This document shows positions 9,864 through 17,900 of a stretch of 23,661 bases of DNA, piece by piece. The translations under genes and the position numbers were made by a program. Source of the DNA: a virus; IMG/VR virus record IMGVR_UViG_3300020178_000622, positions 1 to 23,661 of that record; one strand, written 5' to 3'. Below the pieces are notes generated by a model that was not told where the DNA came from, made no database searches, and saw only the letters and a list, made by a program, of their open reading frames with translations. Positions within the stretch are counted from its first letter, which is position 1; each line of letters begins with the position of its first letter.

Positions 9864-10309
9864 TGGCCAGCGGACCTCGTAAAGCATCAGTTCTGTCACA
9901 AAACTTGCCACCAGTAATTAGGCTAGCCTCAAATGAATTTGGGTATCTGACAAGATACAGAATTATTTCTGAAGACCGAAATAGATTTTCAGCTTGGTCT
10001 CCTGTTCAAAAGGTGGTAGCGTTTGATCAACAGCACCTTCCAGATGTAGTCGAGGGCGATATTGTTTTAATGGGTAATACAATCATGATTACATGGGACG
10101 ATGCACTAGATAGGCCAGCATATGATATCTTTGTAAGTTTTAATGGACAAGATTATTTTTATCATGGGACATCCCCTATCCATACGTATTCAATTATTAA
10201 TAATGCTAATGCCTCCTCTGTTGATGTTGCTATTCAGATTCAAAGCGTCAACAAAGAGCGTAGCGATATCTTGACAATTTGTGAATTATATAGTATTATA
10301 GAGTCTTAA
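9863..10309 (+). CDS. Small minor tail protein, possibly fibronectin-III-like
   Basis: A 148-residue protein whose ATG shares a base with the preceding stop (TAATG). The first 50 residues contain FGYLTRYRIISEDRNRFSAW, followed from about residue 65 by IMITWDDALDRPAYDIFVSF and a Tyr-rich strand pattern to the end. A buried tryptophan, then Y-D-I-F-V, a turn with FNGQD and a final I-Q-S-V is what a fibronectin type III-like beta sandwich looks like by eye, a fold common in phage tails. The context between two fibre-like proteins supports a structural role. The domain call is tentative. Confidence 0.6.
   Translation: MASGPRKASVLSQNLPPVIRLASNEFGYLTRYRIISEDRNRFSAWSPVQKVVAFDQQHLPDVVEGDIVLMGNTIMITWDDALDRPAYDIFVSFNGQDYFYHGTSPIHTYSIINNANASSVDVAIQIQSVNKERSDILTICELYSIIES
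10271..10299 (+). promoter_or_regulatory. Sigma70-type promoter before the last tail gene
   Basis: TTGACA at 10271-10276 and TATTAT at 10294-10299 are separated by 17 bases. The expected start near 10306 falls immediately before AAGGAG at 10308-10313 and the ATG at 10318. It would drive the fibre-like gene, the MerR-like gene and perhaps the replication genes. Confidence 0.6.
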
Positions 10310-10317
10310 GGAGAATA

Positions 10318-10764
10318 ATGGCAAAAGTACCACTACCAGAAAGAGGGCAACCCCTCGATCTTAGTTATATCTATCAGCTTTCAAACGCAGTAAATGATCT
10401 TGCGGATGAGCTGAGCACAACTAGTGCAAGGTACACATCTATTGATACCGTGTCTGCAGGAACACAAACAGTAAGAACCTCAGACTCTAGAGTCATTGGT
10501 GGGTATGTAGCCGTAACGAATAGCTCCTCTACTAGTCCAGACGGCGAAGGTGCTTTCAGCTACAACTTCAGTGATTTTGCATATGTTCCAATTGTAACCG
10601 CCACCCCGATTCTGATCGACGAGGGCTCCACTGAGGCTGGTAAAGATATTACTGTTGTTTTAACAAAAGTAACTACCAACAGGGTAGAGGGTGTCGTTAG
10701 GTTTAACACTATTGGTGTTGCTTCTGTCGGACTTAATCTGCTTATTGTTGGCATCCCAGTCTAA
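10318..10764 (+). CDS. Putative tail fibre tip or minor tail protein
   Basis: A 148-residue protein with an excellent AAGGAG at 10308-10313, four bases before ATG. The first 45 residues include a short helical or coiled segment (LSYIYQLSNAVNDLADEL), and the rest is Thr/Val/Ser-rich and beta-like, ending in VGLNLLIVGIPV. A short helix followed by a beta domain fits a trimeric fibre tip. It is the last clear structural gene. Unlike the other tail genes it is separated from its neighbour by eight bases and has its own promoter candidate just upstream (10271-10299), so it and the genes after it may be transcribed separately. No lectin or enzyme motif can be named. Confidence 0.6.
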   Translation: MAKVPLPERGQPLDLSYIYQLSNAVNDLADELSTTSARYTSIDTVSAGTQTVRTSDSRVIGGYVAVTNSSSTSPDGEGAFSYNFSDFAYVPIVTATPILIDEGSTEAGKDITVVLTKVTTNRVEGVVRFNTIGVASVGLNLLIVGIPV

Positions 10765-11288
10765 TGATCTCTCGTGAAGAGTATAATGAGGCACCAGTAA
10801 TTCCTGGCCATAAAAAGCTATATTTCTTAAATGGAGATCTTGTCAAGGCTCATCATTTAAATCGTGCAAACGGTATTATGTCTGTTTATAATATTAACAA
10901 AGATAGAATAGAAAGCTGCCTGATCGCAGACTTTAAAAAGAATCGTGAGCGTGCATACTCAATTAAAAAGACGGCAGAGCTAGTTAATAGACATGTAAAA
11001 TATCTGCCAACTTTAATTAAAGACGGAGAGATACCACCACCAACTGGTGCACAAAAGGGCGGAGATAGAAAGTGGCAGGTCAGAGCATATTACTCAGAAT
11101 CGCAAGTAAGAGAAATTCGTGATATACTTGCCACTAAGAATATTGGGAGACCACGAAAAGACGGGCTTATAAATAATAATACAACGCCAACCATTCAGGA
11201 GTTGACAAGACGAATGGGAGATGGTATCCTTACATATGTGAGAACAGAAGATGGTCGTTTCGTTCCGCTGTGGAGCGAGACAGTATAA
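10764..11288 (+). CDS. MerR-like helix-turn-helix DNA-binding protein with AT-hook-like motif
   Basis: A 174-residue protein at the tail/replication boundary. Residues about 66-92 (YSIKKTAELVNRHVKYLPTL then IKDGEIPPP) form a MerR-type winged HTH pattern: a helix entered by SIKKTAELV, a turn, a second helix, then a wing with RKWQVRAYYSESQVREI at about residues 102-118. Shortly after, at residues 127-134, NIGRPRKDG carries the GRP core with flanking basic residues of an AT-hook, suggesting extra minor-groove contact. The N-terminal 60 residues lack a recognised domain. No effector-binding or cysteine cluster of classical MerR activators is seen. It may regulate the switch between gene modules or organise DNA. 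ATG overlaps the previous stop (TAATG). HTH identity is fairly secure; the role is not. Confidence 0.7.
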   Translation: MISREEYNEAPVIPGHKKLYFLNGDLVKAHHLNRANGIMSVYNINKDRIESCLIADFKKNRERAYSIKKTAELVNRHVKYLPTLIKDGEIPPPTGAQKGGDRKWQVRAYYSESQVREIRDILATKNIGRPRKDGLINNNTTPTIQELTRRMGDGILTYVRTEDGRFVPLWSETV

Positions 11289-11293
11289 AAAAC

Positions 11294-11300
11294 AAGAAGG
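11294..11300 (+). promoter_or_regulatory. Ribosome-binding site deciding the ATG at 11308
   Basis: AAGAAGG seven bases before the ATG at 11308 argues for this start rather than the in-frame ATG at 11251. Confidence 0.6.
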
Positions 11301-11307
11301 GTATGAG

Positions 11308-11514
11308 ATGAAAAACAGTCCAGCAAAAGTTACTGTAACGCTAGGCTATACACTAAACCTTGGCAACTTTCAGTCGCTAAGAGTAGACCTTGGCGTAGAG
11401 GATTCTGAACGCGAAGGCGAAAACATTAACGAAGCATTCAATAGGGTATATGCGTTTGTTGAGGATAAGCTCACCGAAAAGGTGAAGGAAGCTTCCGCAG
11501 AGATCCAGAAGTAA
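11308..11514 (+). CDS. Small conserved-type phage protein, unknown
   Basis: A 68-residue protein. The frame is open further upstream to an ATG at 11251 inside the preceding gene, but the ATG at 11308 is preferred because AAGAAGG at 11294-11300 sits seven bases before it and the longer form would overlap the HTH gene by 38 bases. The N-terminal half is beta-like (VTVTLGYTLNLGNFQSLRVD) and the C-terminal half is a charged helix (FVEDKLTEKVKEASAEI). I recognise the general type from actinophage genomes at the beginning of replication regions, always without assigned function. It shares one base with the next gene (TAATG). Confidence 0.6.
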   Translation: MKNSPAKVTVTLGYTLNLGNFQSLRVDLGVEDSEREGENINEAFNRVYAFVEDKLTEKVKEASAEIQK

Positions 11515-11822
11515 TGGCAACTTATAAGGAGAGAATGTCTCTGCTTGGCAAGTATAAGAAGTTGCACTTACAGCGATATGAAACATCGCCAACACATAAT
11601 CTTAATGCTGAGCAGTGGGCAGCTGACGGACTAATTGAGTCATACGGCCTTACTGGTTGCTATGACCTACTAGAATATTATTTTCAGGCAAACCAATCTC
11701 CCTCATGGAGACAGTTTAGTTTTAATGCCGAGAAGATCCTCGATGCCATGGAGGCAGAGAAGCGGGACAGAATTGAGCGAGAAGAGAGACGTAAAATGGC
11801 AAAGGAATGGCTAAATGGATAG
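11514..11822 (+). CDS. Hypothetical protein upstream of the helicase, possible loader or cofactor
   Basis: A 102-residue, mostly helical, strongly charged protein. It has an aromatic middle (YGLTGCYDLLEYYFQ, then SPSWRQFSFNAEKIL) and a C-terminal basic/acidic helix (EAEKRDRIEREERRKMAKEW). It overlaps the DnaB-like helicase gene by eight bases, so the two are probably co-translated. Helicase loaders are often encoded beside DnaB-type helicases, and a small helical partner would fit, but no AAA+ or DnaC/DnaD-like motif is visible, so this rests only on position. It is real by its TAATG coupling to the preceding gene and its continuity with the operon. Confidence 0.6.
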   Translation: MATYKERMSLLGKYKKLHLQRYETSPTHNLNAEQWAADGLIESYGLTGCYDLLEYYFQANQSPSWRQFSFNAEKILDAMEAEKRDRIEREERRKMAKEWLNG

Positions 11823-13041
11823 TGCAGAGGCCAGAGTACTATCGGCAGTTTTAAAGGATAAGCAAATACACGTTTTGCTACAGGCTAACGTAGATAACCT
11901 AATGCCAACGCATTCAGACATCTGGCAGTTTATCAAAAAGTATACGGAAAGCAACTCAGAGCTTCCACCATCTAGCTTAGTAAGAGAGCAGTTTCCAGAC
12001 TTTGCAATTCAGGAAGACGTGGGGGCAACAAAGTATCACCTAGAAGAGCTGCAAAGCGAATACCTTAACAATACCCTTAAGGAAATTATTCGCTCCGCCG
12101 CATCTGAGGTTCAGGACGGAAAGAATACTAAGGCACTTGAAGACCTTATTACTCACACATCAGAGCTAAAGAAAAATACTTCAGTAATTAAAGATATTGA
12201 TGCTACGGATGCTCAGGATGCCGTTGCTTACTTTGAGGAGGTCAAGCGTAAGCAAGATCTTGGCATTATGGGAATTCAAACAGGTCTGCCAGGGTTTGAT
12301 AACTACCTTCCATCTGGCATTATGCCTGGTCAGCTTGGAGTATTCTTAGCATATCCAGGTATTGGAAAGTCTTGGCTATCTCTGTACTTTGCGGTACAGG
12401 CGTGGAAGCAGGGCAAGTCTCCGCTAGTTGTCAGTCTTGAGATGAGTGAAACAGAGGTTCGTAATAGAGCTATTACAATTATGGGCGAAGGCTATTGGTC
12501 CCACCGCAAACTTAGCAGTGGAGAGATCAGCATTGATGAGCTAAAGCGTTGGTACCACACCCACCTAGATGGCAAGCCACCATTTAGGATTGTCTCAAAT
12601 GATACTGGCGGTGACATTACTCCGTCTGTTCTTCGTGGAAAGATTGATCAGTATAAGCCAGACTTTATTATTGTAGACTATTTGCAGCTAATGAGCCCAA
12701 ACCAAAAAGCAGACAATGAAACTGTGCGTATGAAGAACCTGTCCCGTGAGCTAAAGCTTATGGCTATTTCAGAAAGCGTTCCTATTATTGCAATTTCTTC
12801 TGCAACACCAGATGACGTTAGTAAGCTAGATACAGTGCCCACCTTGGGGCAGACCGCATGGTCTCGACAGATTGCGTACGATGCAGACTGGGTCATGGCA
12901 CTTGGTCGTGGCACTAATAGCGATGTTATGGAGTGTGTGTTTAGAAAGAATCGTCATGGTTTTATGGGCGAGTTTATGGTCCAGGTAGACTTTGATAAAG
13001 GCCACTATAAGTATAAGGATTTGGAGGATTTCTCTAACTAA
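11815..13041 (+). CDS. dnaB: DnaB-like replicative DNA helicase
   Basis: A 408-residue RecA-fold helicase of the DnaB type, slightly shorter than the 450-470 residues of bacterial DnaB. The N-terminal 110 residues look like a DnaB N-terminal domain (MDSAEARVLSAVLKD at the start). Walker A is YPGIGKS with K185; SLEMSE (about residues 207-212) matches motif H1a of DnaB; Walker B is FIIVDYLQLM with D288; a Gln/Arg-rich stretch near residues 340-350 fits the later conserved motifs. It would unwind the fork 5'-3', working with the primase and DnaE polymerase downstream. The start ATG overlaps the previous gene by eight bases. Confidence 0.92.
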   Translation: MDSAEARVLSAVLKDKQIHVLLQANVDNLMPTHSDIWQFIKKYTESNSELPPSSLVREQFPDFAIQEDVGATKYHLEELQSEYLNNTLKEIIRSAASEVQDGKNTKALEDLITHTSELKKNTSVIKDIDATDAQDAVAYFEEVKRKQDLGIMGIQTGLPGFDNYLPSGIMPGQLGVFLAYPGIGKSWLSLYFAVQAWKQGKSPLVVSLEMSETEVRNRAITIMGEGYWSHRKLSSGEISIDELKRWYHTHLDGKPPFRIVSNDTGGDITPSVLRGKIDQYKPDFIIVDYLQLMSPNQKADNETVRMKNLSRELKLMAISESVPIIAISSATPDDVSKLDTVPTLGQTAWSRQIAYDADWVMALGRGTNSDVMECVFRKNRHGFMGEFMVQVDFDKGHYKYKDLEDFSN

Positions 13042-13046
13042 GCCCA

Positions 13047-13052
13047 TATAAT
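13047..13052 (+). promoter_or_regulatory. TATAAT -10 element for a possible leaderless gene at 13059
   Basis: A perfect TATAAT in the 17-base gap after the helicase gene ends six bases before the ATG at 13059. There is no Shine-Dalgarno and no good -35, so promoter strength is uncertain. Confidence 0.45.
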
Positions 13053-13058
13053 TGTGGT

Positions 13059-13385
13059 ATGCAAAATGTACACCACAGGCCAATTAAAAGGTTTAGTCTA
13101 GATGGAACAATATACGATGACTCTGCAATATGGAGATTAAAGCAAGAGTATCTATACCTGATAGACTTTCAAATGAGATCTGCTGGGTACGTTCCAAGAC
13201 TTGACATTGACATAGACTTTACAATAGAATATAATGAGAAGGCACAGATATACAATTTTGAATTATCTGTATATGGTGTCTACGTGGGAAAGAGAAAGAG
13301 TGAATGGATACTAGGGGTAGACGAGAGAGCAGTAATACCTATTCAGCAGAACAGGTCAAGAGAGTACTCCTCAAAAGCGGCATAG
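13059..13385 (+). CDS. Conserved-type hypothetical protein between helicase and primase
   Basis: A 108-residue protein with many aromatic and acidic residues (DSAIWRLKQEYLYLIDFQMR; later RLDIDIDFTIEYNEK and YNFELSVYGVYVGKRKSEW). No domain is recognised. I have seen similar proteins beside actinophage primases, always unassigned. Two unusual points: there is no Shine-Dalgarno before the ATG, but a perfect TATAAT at 13047-13052 ends six bases upstream, which fits a leaderless transcript; and the last 82 bases overlap the primase gene. A perfect sigma70-type promoter also lies inside its coding sequence at 13207-13235. Confidence 0.65.
   Translation: MQNVHHRPIKRFSLDGTIYDDSAIWRLKQEYLYLIDFQMRSAGYVPRLDIDIDFTIEYNEKAQIYNFELSVYGVYVGKRKSEWILGVDERAVIPIQQNRSREYSSKAA
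13207..13235 (+). promoter_or_regulatory. Perfect consensus promoter inside the gene upstream of primase
   Basis: TTGACA at 13207-13212, a 17-base spacer and TATAAT at 13230-13235 match the sigma70/SigA consensus at all 12 positions. A second TTGACA starts at 13201. The expected start near 13242 is about 60 bases before the primase ATG at 13304. Confidence 0.65.
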
Positions 13386-14248
13386 GCATCGAGTCTGAGG
13401 TCGATACTGACTATATTATATTTTGCCCATTCCATGGAAACAGCCGCACACCTGCGGGCGAAGTAGATAAAAAGAGTGGAATCTTCTTTTGCTTTTCTTG
13501 CCACTATGTCACTGACTTAGCAGACCTTGTTGTTACACAAACTGGTAGGACATACTTCCAGGCGGTTCGTTTTATTAAGTCTAATGAATTAGAGATTGAT
13601 CTAGCAGCTGAAATTGGCAGCTCGCTAGATTCCAAACCCATGTATGTAGAGTATCCATCTGCAGATGTTTATCGCCTCCACGAGGCAGCAGTAGCCTCTG
13701 AGCGTGCAATGTCGTACTATTCTGGGAGATCTATTACTAAAGGATCTGTCGTAAAGTTTAGTTTGGGATATTCAGAACTTAAGGATATGGTTACAATCCC
13801 AGTCCACTCCCCAGATGGCATGCTCTTGGGCTTTGTGGGAAGGTCTGTAGAAGGCAAAGATTTTAAAAATACTCCTGGGCTGCCCAAGGGTAAGACTCTG
13901 TTTAATTTAAATAGAATAAAGAATTCTAAGAATGTGTACGTGGTAGAGTCCTCTTTTGATGCAATTAGACTAGATCAGTGCGGGCTGCCAGCGGTAGCTA
14001 CTCTAGGTTCAAACGTGTCTAATTTTCAAATAGACTTGCTGAAAAAGTATTTCAATGATATAATTGTGATTGCTGATAATGATGAGGCAGGAAGCAACAT
14101 GGTAAAGAAGCTCAAAGAAAAGCTAACTTCCAAAGTATCTGTCGTATCACTTGACAAGCAATACAAAGACATCGGTGATATGGATGATGATCAAATTAAA
14201 GATCTTCAGTCAGGATTTGACAAGTCCATAGCCTCGATGCTAACATAA
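13304..14248 (+). CDS. DnaG-type primase (CHC2 zinc finger plus TOPRIM)
   Basis: A 314-residue primase. An N-terminal zinc finger is visible with C41, H44, C63 and C66 (CPFHG then CFSCH), the CHC2 arrangement of DnaG primases. The TOPRIM catalytic core follows: E215 in VVESSFDAIRL and the D258/D260 pair in IVIADNDEAG. It is only about half the length of bacterial DnaG; the C-terminal helicase-interaction domain of DnaG is absent or very short. It would make RNA primers for the DnaE polymerase encoded nearby. The start lies 82 bases inside the previous gene; no in-frame ATG, GTG or TTG occurs between it and the zinc finger, so the overlap appears real. Upstream is a purine-rich GAGAAAGAG-like stretch. 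Confidence 0.88.
   Translation: MDTRGRRESSNTYSAEQVKRVLLKSGIGIESEVDTDYIIFCPFHGNSRTPAGEVDKKSGIFFCFSCHYVTDLADLVVTQTGRTYFQAVRFIKSNELEIDLAAEIGSSLDSKPMYVEYPSADVYRLHEAAVASERAMSYYSGRSITKGSVVKFSLGYSELKDMVTIPVHSPDGMLLGFVGRSVEGKDFKNTPGLPKGKTLFNLNRIKNSKNVYVVESSFDAIRLDQCGLPAVATLGSNVSNFQIDLLKKYFNDIIVIADNDEAGSNMVKKLKEKLTSKVSVVSLDKQYKDIGDMDDDQIKDLQSGFDKSIASMLT
14217..14246 (+). promoter_or_regulatory. Promoter candidate for the SSB-like gene
   Basis: TTGACA at 14217-14222 and TAACAT at 14241-14246 with an 18-base spacer, at the end of the primase gene. A start near 14253 leaves a leader of about 32 bases with a strong AAGGAG. The -10 is imperfect (4 of 6). Confidence 0.5.
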
Positions 14249-14255
14249 TATAAAT

Positions 14256-14275
14256 AAAGTATAAACAAAGTATAA
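14256..14275 (+). repeat. Two direct copies of AAAGTATAA in the leader before the SSB-like gene
   Basis: AAAGTATAA occurs at 14256-14264 and 14267-14275, an 11-base period equal to one helical turn, between the promoter candidate and the ATG. It could be an operator, an RNA-binding site for autoregulation, or AT-rich chance. Confidence 0.4.
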
Positions 14276-14279
14276 GGAG
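14274..14279 (+). promoter_or_regulatory. Strong ribosome-binding site for the SSB-like gene
   Basis: AAGGAG five bases before the ATG at 14285, in a non-coding leader, which fits high expression. Confidence 0.7.
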
Positions 14280-14284
14280 AAAAC

Positions 14285-14941
14285 ATGAGTGTAGTAAAAG
14301 GATTGGCAAATATCAACGCACTAGTTGACAAGCCAAAGTATGACAGCGACAAGCCACGAGTTAAGTGGCTCAAGCTAACAGATGGTCAGGCAGTTAAGAT
14401 TCGTTTTATCGAAGAGCTTGACGAAGATTCGCCCAGCTATGGAGAAGGCCGTGGTCTTTCACTAGTTGTCAAAGAGCACACTAACCCCAAGGACTACCGC
14501 CGCAAGGCAGTGGACACCATGGAGAGCGAAGGCCGTGACTGGGCAGAAGAGATGCATCGAAAAGACCCCAAGGCAGGATGGCGTGGTCGCCTCCGATTCT
14601 ATTGCAACGTTCTAGTTGACGATGGAATTGAGGAGCCATATGTCGCTATCTGGTCTATGGGTGTTAGCAAGCAGTCTGCATTTAACACTATTCGTGAGTA
14701 TGCAATTGAGACTGGCAGCATCTCTAATCTTACATGGAAGCTCAAGAGAAGCGGCTCTGGCACAGAGACCGTCTACACTCTGATTCCATCGGCTCCAGAC
14801 AGTGAGCCTTACGACTGGAGCGGGGTCGAGCCATTCGACATCGACTTGGCACTAAACCACGTTCCATATGCGGAGCAGGAGGCTTATTACCTCGGCTTCG
14901 ACACGCCATCCGCTTCTTCCGCCACAAACGTGGAGTGGTAA
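14285..14941 (+). CDS. Putative gp32-like single-stranded DNA-binding protein
   Basis: A 218-residue protein between primase and polymerase, the expected place for a phage SSB. The core (VKWLKLTDGQAVKIRFIEEL, later LRFYCNVLVDD and AIWSMGVSKQSAFNTIREYA, then LTWKLKRSGSGTETVYTLIP) has the strand pattern of the T4 gp32-like OB-fold proteins of phages, with a loop of basic and aromatic residues. The gp32 zinc cysteines are not present; only one cysteine is seen. The C-terminus ends in Trp without the strongly acidic tail of bacterial SSB. Codons appear GC-richer than those of its neighbours, and it has the strongest Shine-Dalgarno of the module plus its own promoter candidate, all consistent with high expression. 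SSB assignment is moderately sure. Confidence 0.65.
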   Translation: MSVVKGLANINALVDKPKYDSDKPRVKWLKLTDGQAVKIRFIEELDEDSPSYGEGRGLSLVVKEHTNPKDYRRKAVDTMESEGRDWAEEMHRKDPKAGWRGRLRFYCNVLVDDGIEEPYVAIWSMGVSKQSAFNTIREYAIETGSISNLTWKLKRSGSGTETVYTLIPSAPDSEPYDWSGVEPFDIDLALNHVPYAEQEAYYLGFDTPSASSATNVEW

Positions 14942-14947
14942 GAAACA

Positions 14948-17900
14948 ATGGCATATGTTGGTTTACATGTTCACACTCACTACTCACTCTTTGACGGTAT
15001 TGCTACCCCACAAGAGTACGTAGACAGGGCGGTGGAGCTTGGTATGTCCGCTTTGGCGATCACAGACCATGGCTCCTTATCGGGACATCGGGAAATGTAC
15101 AGGGCTGCCCGTGAGAAGAACATTAAACCAATACTTGGTGTGGAGGGCTATATAACAGAAGACAGGTTTGACCAAAGAGATAGGGACTCCAGGGAAGGAC
15201 CCCTTGATCTTGTCTACAACCATATAGTCCTCCTCGCCAAGAACAAGCAGGGGCTAGAAAACCTAAACAAGCTTAATGAAATTGCTTGGACAGAAGGGTT
15301 CTATAAAAAGCCACGAATTGACTATGAAGTTTTGAAGCAGTACAAAGAAGGCATTGTTGTCACTTCTGGGTGCCTCAGTGGTACCGTGGCAAAAGCCATT
15401 GAGTCTGGAGAGCTTGCAGCAGCAAAGCAACAGATCGAATGGCACAAAAATGTTTTTGGTGATGATTACTACATTGAGGTTATGCCTCACAACCCAGCAG
15501 AGATTAACCACCAGCTCTTGGCTCTAGCAGATGAGTTTGGGGTAAAGCCAGTAGTAACGCCAGACTGTCACCATGCTCACGTGGGGCAGAAAGATATTCA
15601 AGAACTTAAGCTAATTCTTAATACATATAGCAACAAGATTCAAAAGGATGCAACGTATGAAAAGTCCACTAAGTTTGAAACTCTCAAGGACCGCCTTCAC
15701 TATCTATATGGTGATCGTGATATATCTTTCGATAATTTCGACATCCACCTAATGTCGGATGAAGAGATGCGTTCTCAAATGCAGGCCCAAGGAATTGACA
15801 GGGAAGACATTTACGAGCACACTCTTGAGATTGCAGGCAAGGTAGAAGACTATGATATTAAAGATAATCTAGACTTGCTTCCAGCACAGTATCAGAATCC
15901 AGATACTGAGCTGCTATCCTTGGCAGTAGATGGCCTGAAAGAGCGTGGAATTACAGATAGTCCAGAGTATCTGGCTAGGCTAGAAGAAGAGATGGGCATT
16001 ATCTCTGCCAAGAAGTTTAGTCCCTACTTCCTAGTAGTACGCAACATGATTAACTGGGCAAAGAAAGAGGGCATTCAGGTAGGTCCAGGTCGTGGTTCAT
16101 CTGCAGGATCCCTGCTATGCTATGCACTTGGCATCACCGACATTGATCCGCTAAAGCATGGTCTACTGTTCTTTCGATTTATTAATCCAGAGCGTAATGA
16201 CTTTCCAGATATTGATACAGATATTCAGGATACTCGCCGTGAAGAGGTTAAAGATTATCTAGTTAGACAATATCGCCATGTTGCATCTATTGCAACCTTC
16301 CTAGAGTTTAAAGACAAGGGTGTAATTCGAGACATAGCACGAGTTTTACACATACCACTAACAGATGTTAATAAGGTTAGTAAGCTGTTTGATACGTGGG
16401 ACGAATACTGCAATTCAAAATCTACTAAAGAGTTTAGAGAAAAATATCCAGAGGTAGAAAAGTATGGAGAGCAGCTGCGTGGGCGTATTAGAGGTACGGG
16501 TATCCACGCCGCTGGTGTTGTGACTAGCAAGACACCAATCTTTAAGCATGCACCAATGGAAACAAGAAACTCACCAGGATCTGGTGAAAGAATTCCTGTG
16601 GTGGCCGTAGACATGCAGGAGGCAGAGCGTATTGGTCTTATTAAGATTGATGCTCTTGGCCTCAAGACGTTGTCTGTGCTGAAGGATGCACTAGATATTA
16701 TTCAGTCAAGGCACGGCAAAAAGCTTGACCTACTAAAGATTGAGACAGAAGATAGCAAGGTATATGAAATGCTGTCTAGCGGATATACAAAAGGTGTCTT
16801 TCAGTGTGAAGCTACGCCATATACAAACTTGCTTGTAAAAATGGGTGTCAAGAACTTTGCAGAGCTAGCAGCGTCTAATGCTCTGGTTCGACCAGGAGCA
16901 ATGAATACTATTGGTAAGGACTATATCTTGCGTAAGCATGGTAAGCAGAACATCGCATACCACCACCAAGTTATGAAAGACTTTACTGCAGAAACGTATG
17001 GATGTATTCTATACCAAGAGCAGGTTATGCAGGCTTGTACTGAGCTTGGCGGTATGACAATGGCAGAGGCTGACAAGGTTCGTAAGATTATTGGAAAGAA
17101 GAAAGATGCTAAAGAGTTCGATGTATTTAAAGATAGGTTTGTTGAGGGTGCTTCACGCTTCCTTGCTCCTAATGCTGCGAAAGACCTCTGGTCTGACTTT
17201 GAAGCTCACGCAGGCTACTCATTCAATAAGTCTCACGCTGTCGCGTATTCAACCCTATCGTACTGGACAGCGTGGCTCAAGACGTACTACCCGCTAGAGT
17301 TTATGTTCTCTATTTTAAAGAATGAAAAAGACAAGGATGCTCGCACAGAGTACCTAATCGAGGCAAAGCGTATGGGCATTCCTATTAGGCTTCCACACGT
17401 TAATGACTCAGACATTGATTTTAAGATTGAGGGCAAGGGAATTAGGTTCGGTTTGTCTGGAATTAAGTACATTTCGGATAACATTGCCACTAAGTTTATT
17501 GAGGCAAGGCCATTCAGGTCTTATACAGAGCTAGAAGAGTTTACAATGAAAAAGGGCACTGGGGTAAACACAAGATCTTTGCAAGCACTAAAGGCTATCG
17601 GAGCAGCCACGTTTGAGGATAACCCAAGGGATGACAATCAGATTAGGGAGAACCTGTATGAGTATCTCAATCTGCCAGAATTTAACGTTACGGTGCCCAC
17701 ACAGTATCATGCTTTTATGAACTCTGTAGATGAGTTCGAAGAAAAGGGATCGTTCCTATTGATGGGCATGGTCAAAAGCATTAAGAGAGGGAAGGGGTGG
17801 TCGCGTGTTGAGGTCCTTGACAAAACTGGCTCGGTCGGCATTTTCGATGAGGAACAGACCAGTATTGAAACAGGTAGGACTTATATATTACTGGCTAGTG

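Noticed and set aside
11471-11485. TCACC-GAAAA-GGTGA hairpin
   Set aside because: Only a five-base stem, within coding sequence and without a T run, so not a terminator.
11370-11595. Two overlapping minus-strand ORFs
   Set aside because: They are antisense to two coupled + strand genes, lack ribosome-binding sites and have low-complexity hydrophobic or Ser/Leu-rich products.
14056-14064. TGATATAAT inside the primase gene
   Set aside because: No supporting -35 and no gene start at a suitable distance.
16255-16665. 136-residue minus-strand ORF
   Set aside because: Lies antisense within the polymerase palm, which is clearly coding on the + strand; no start signals.
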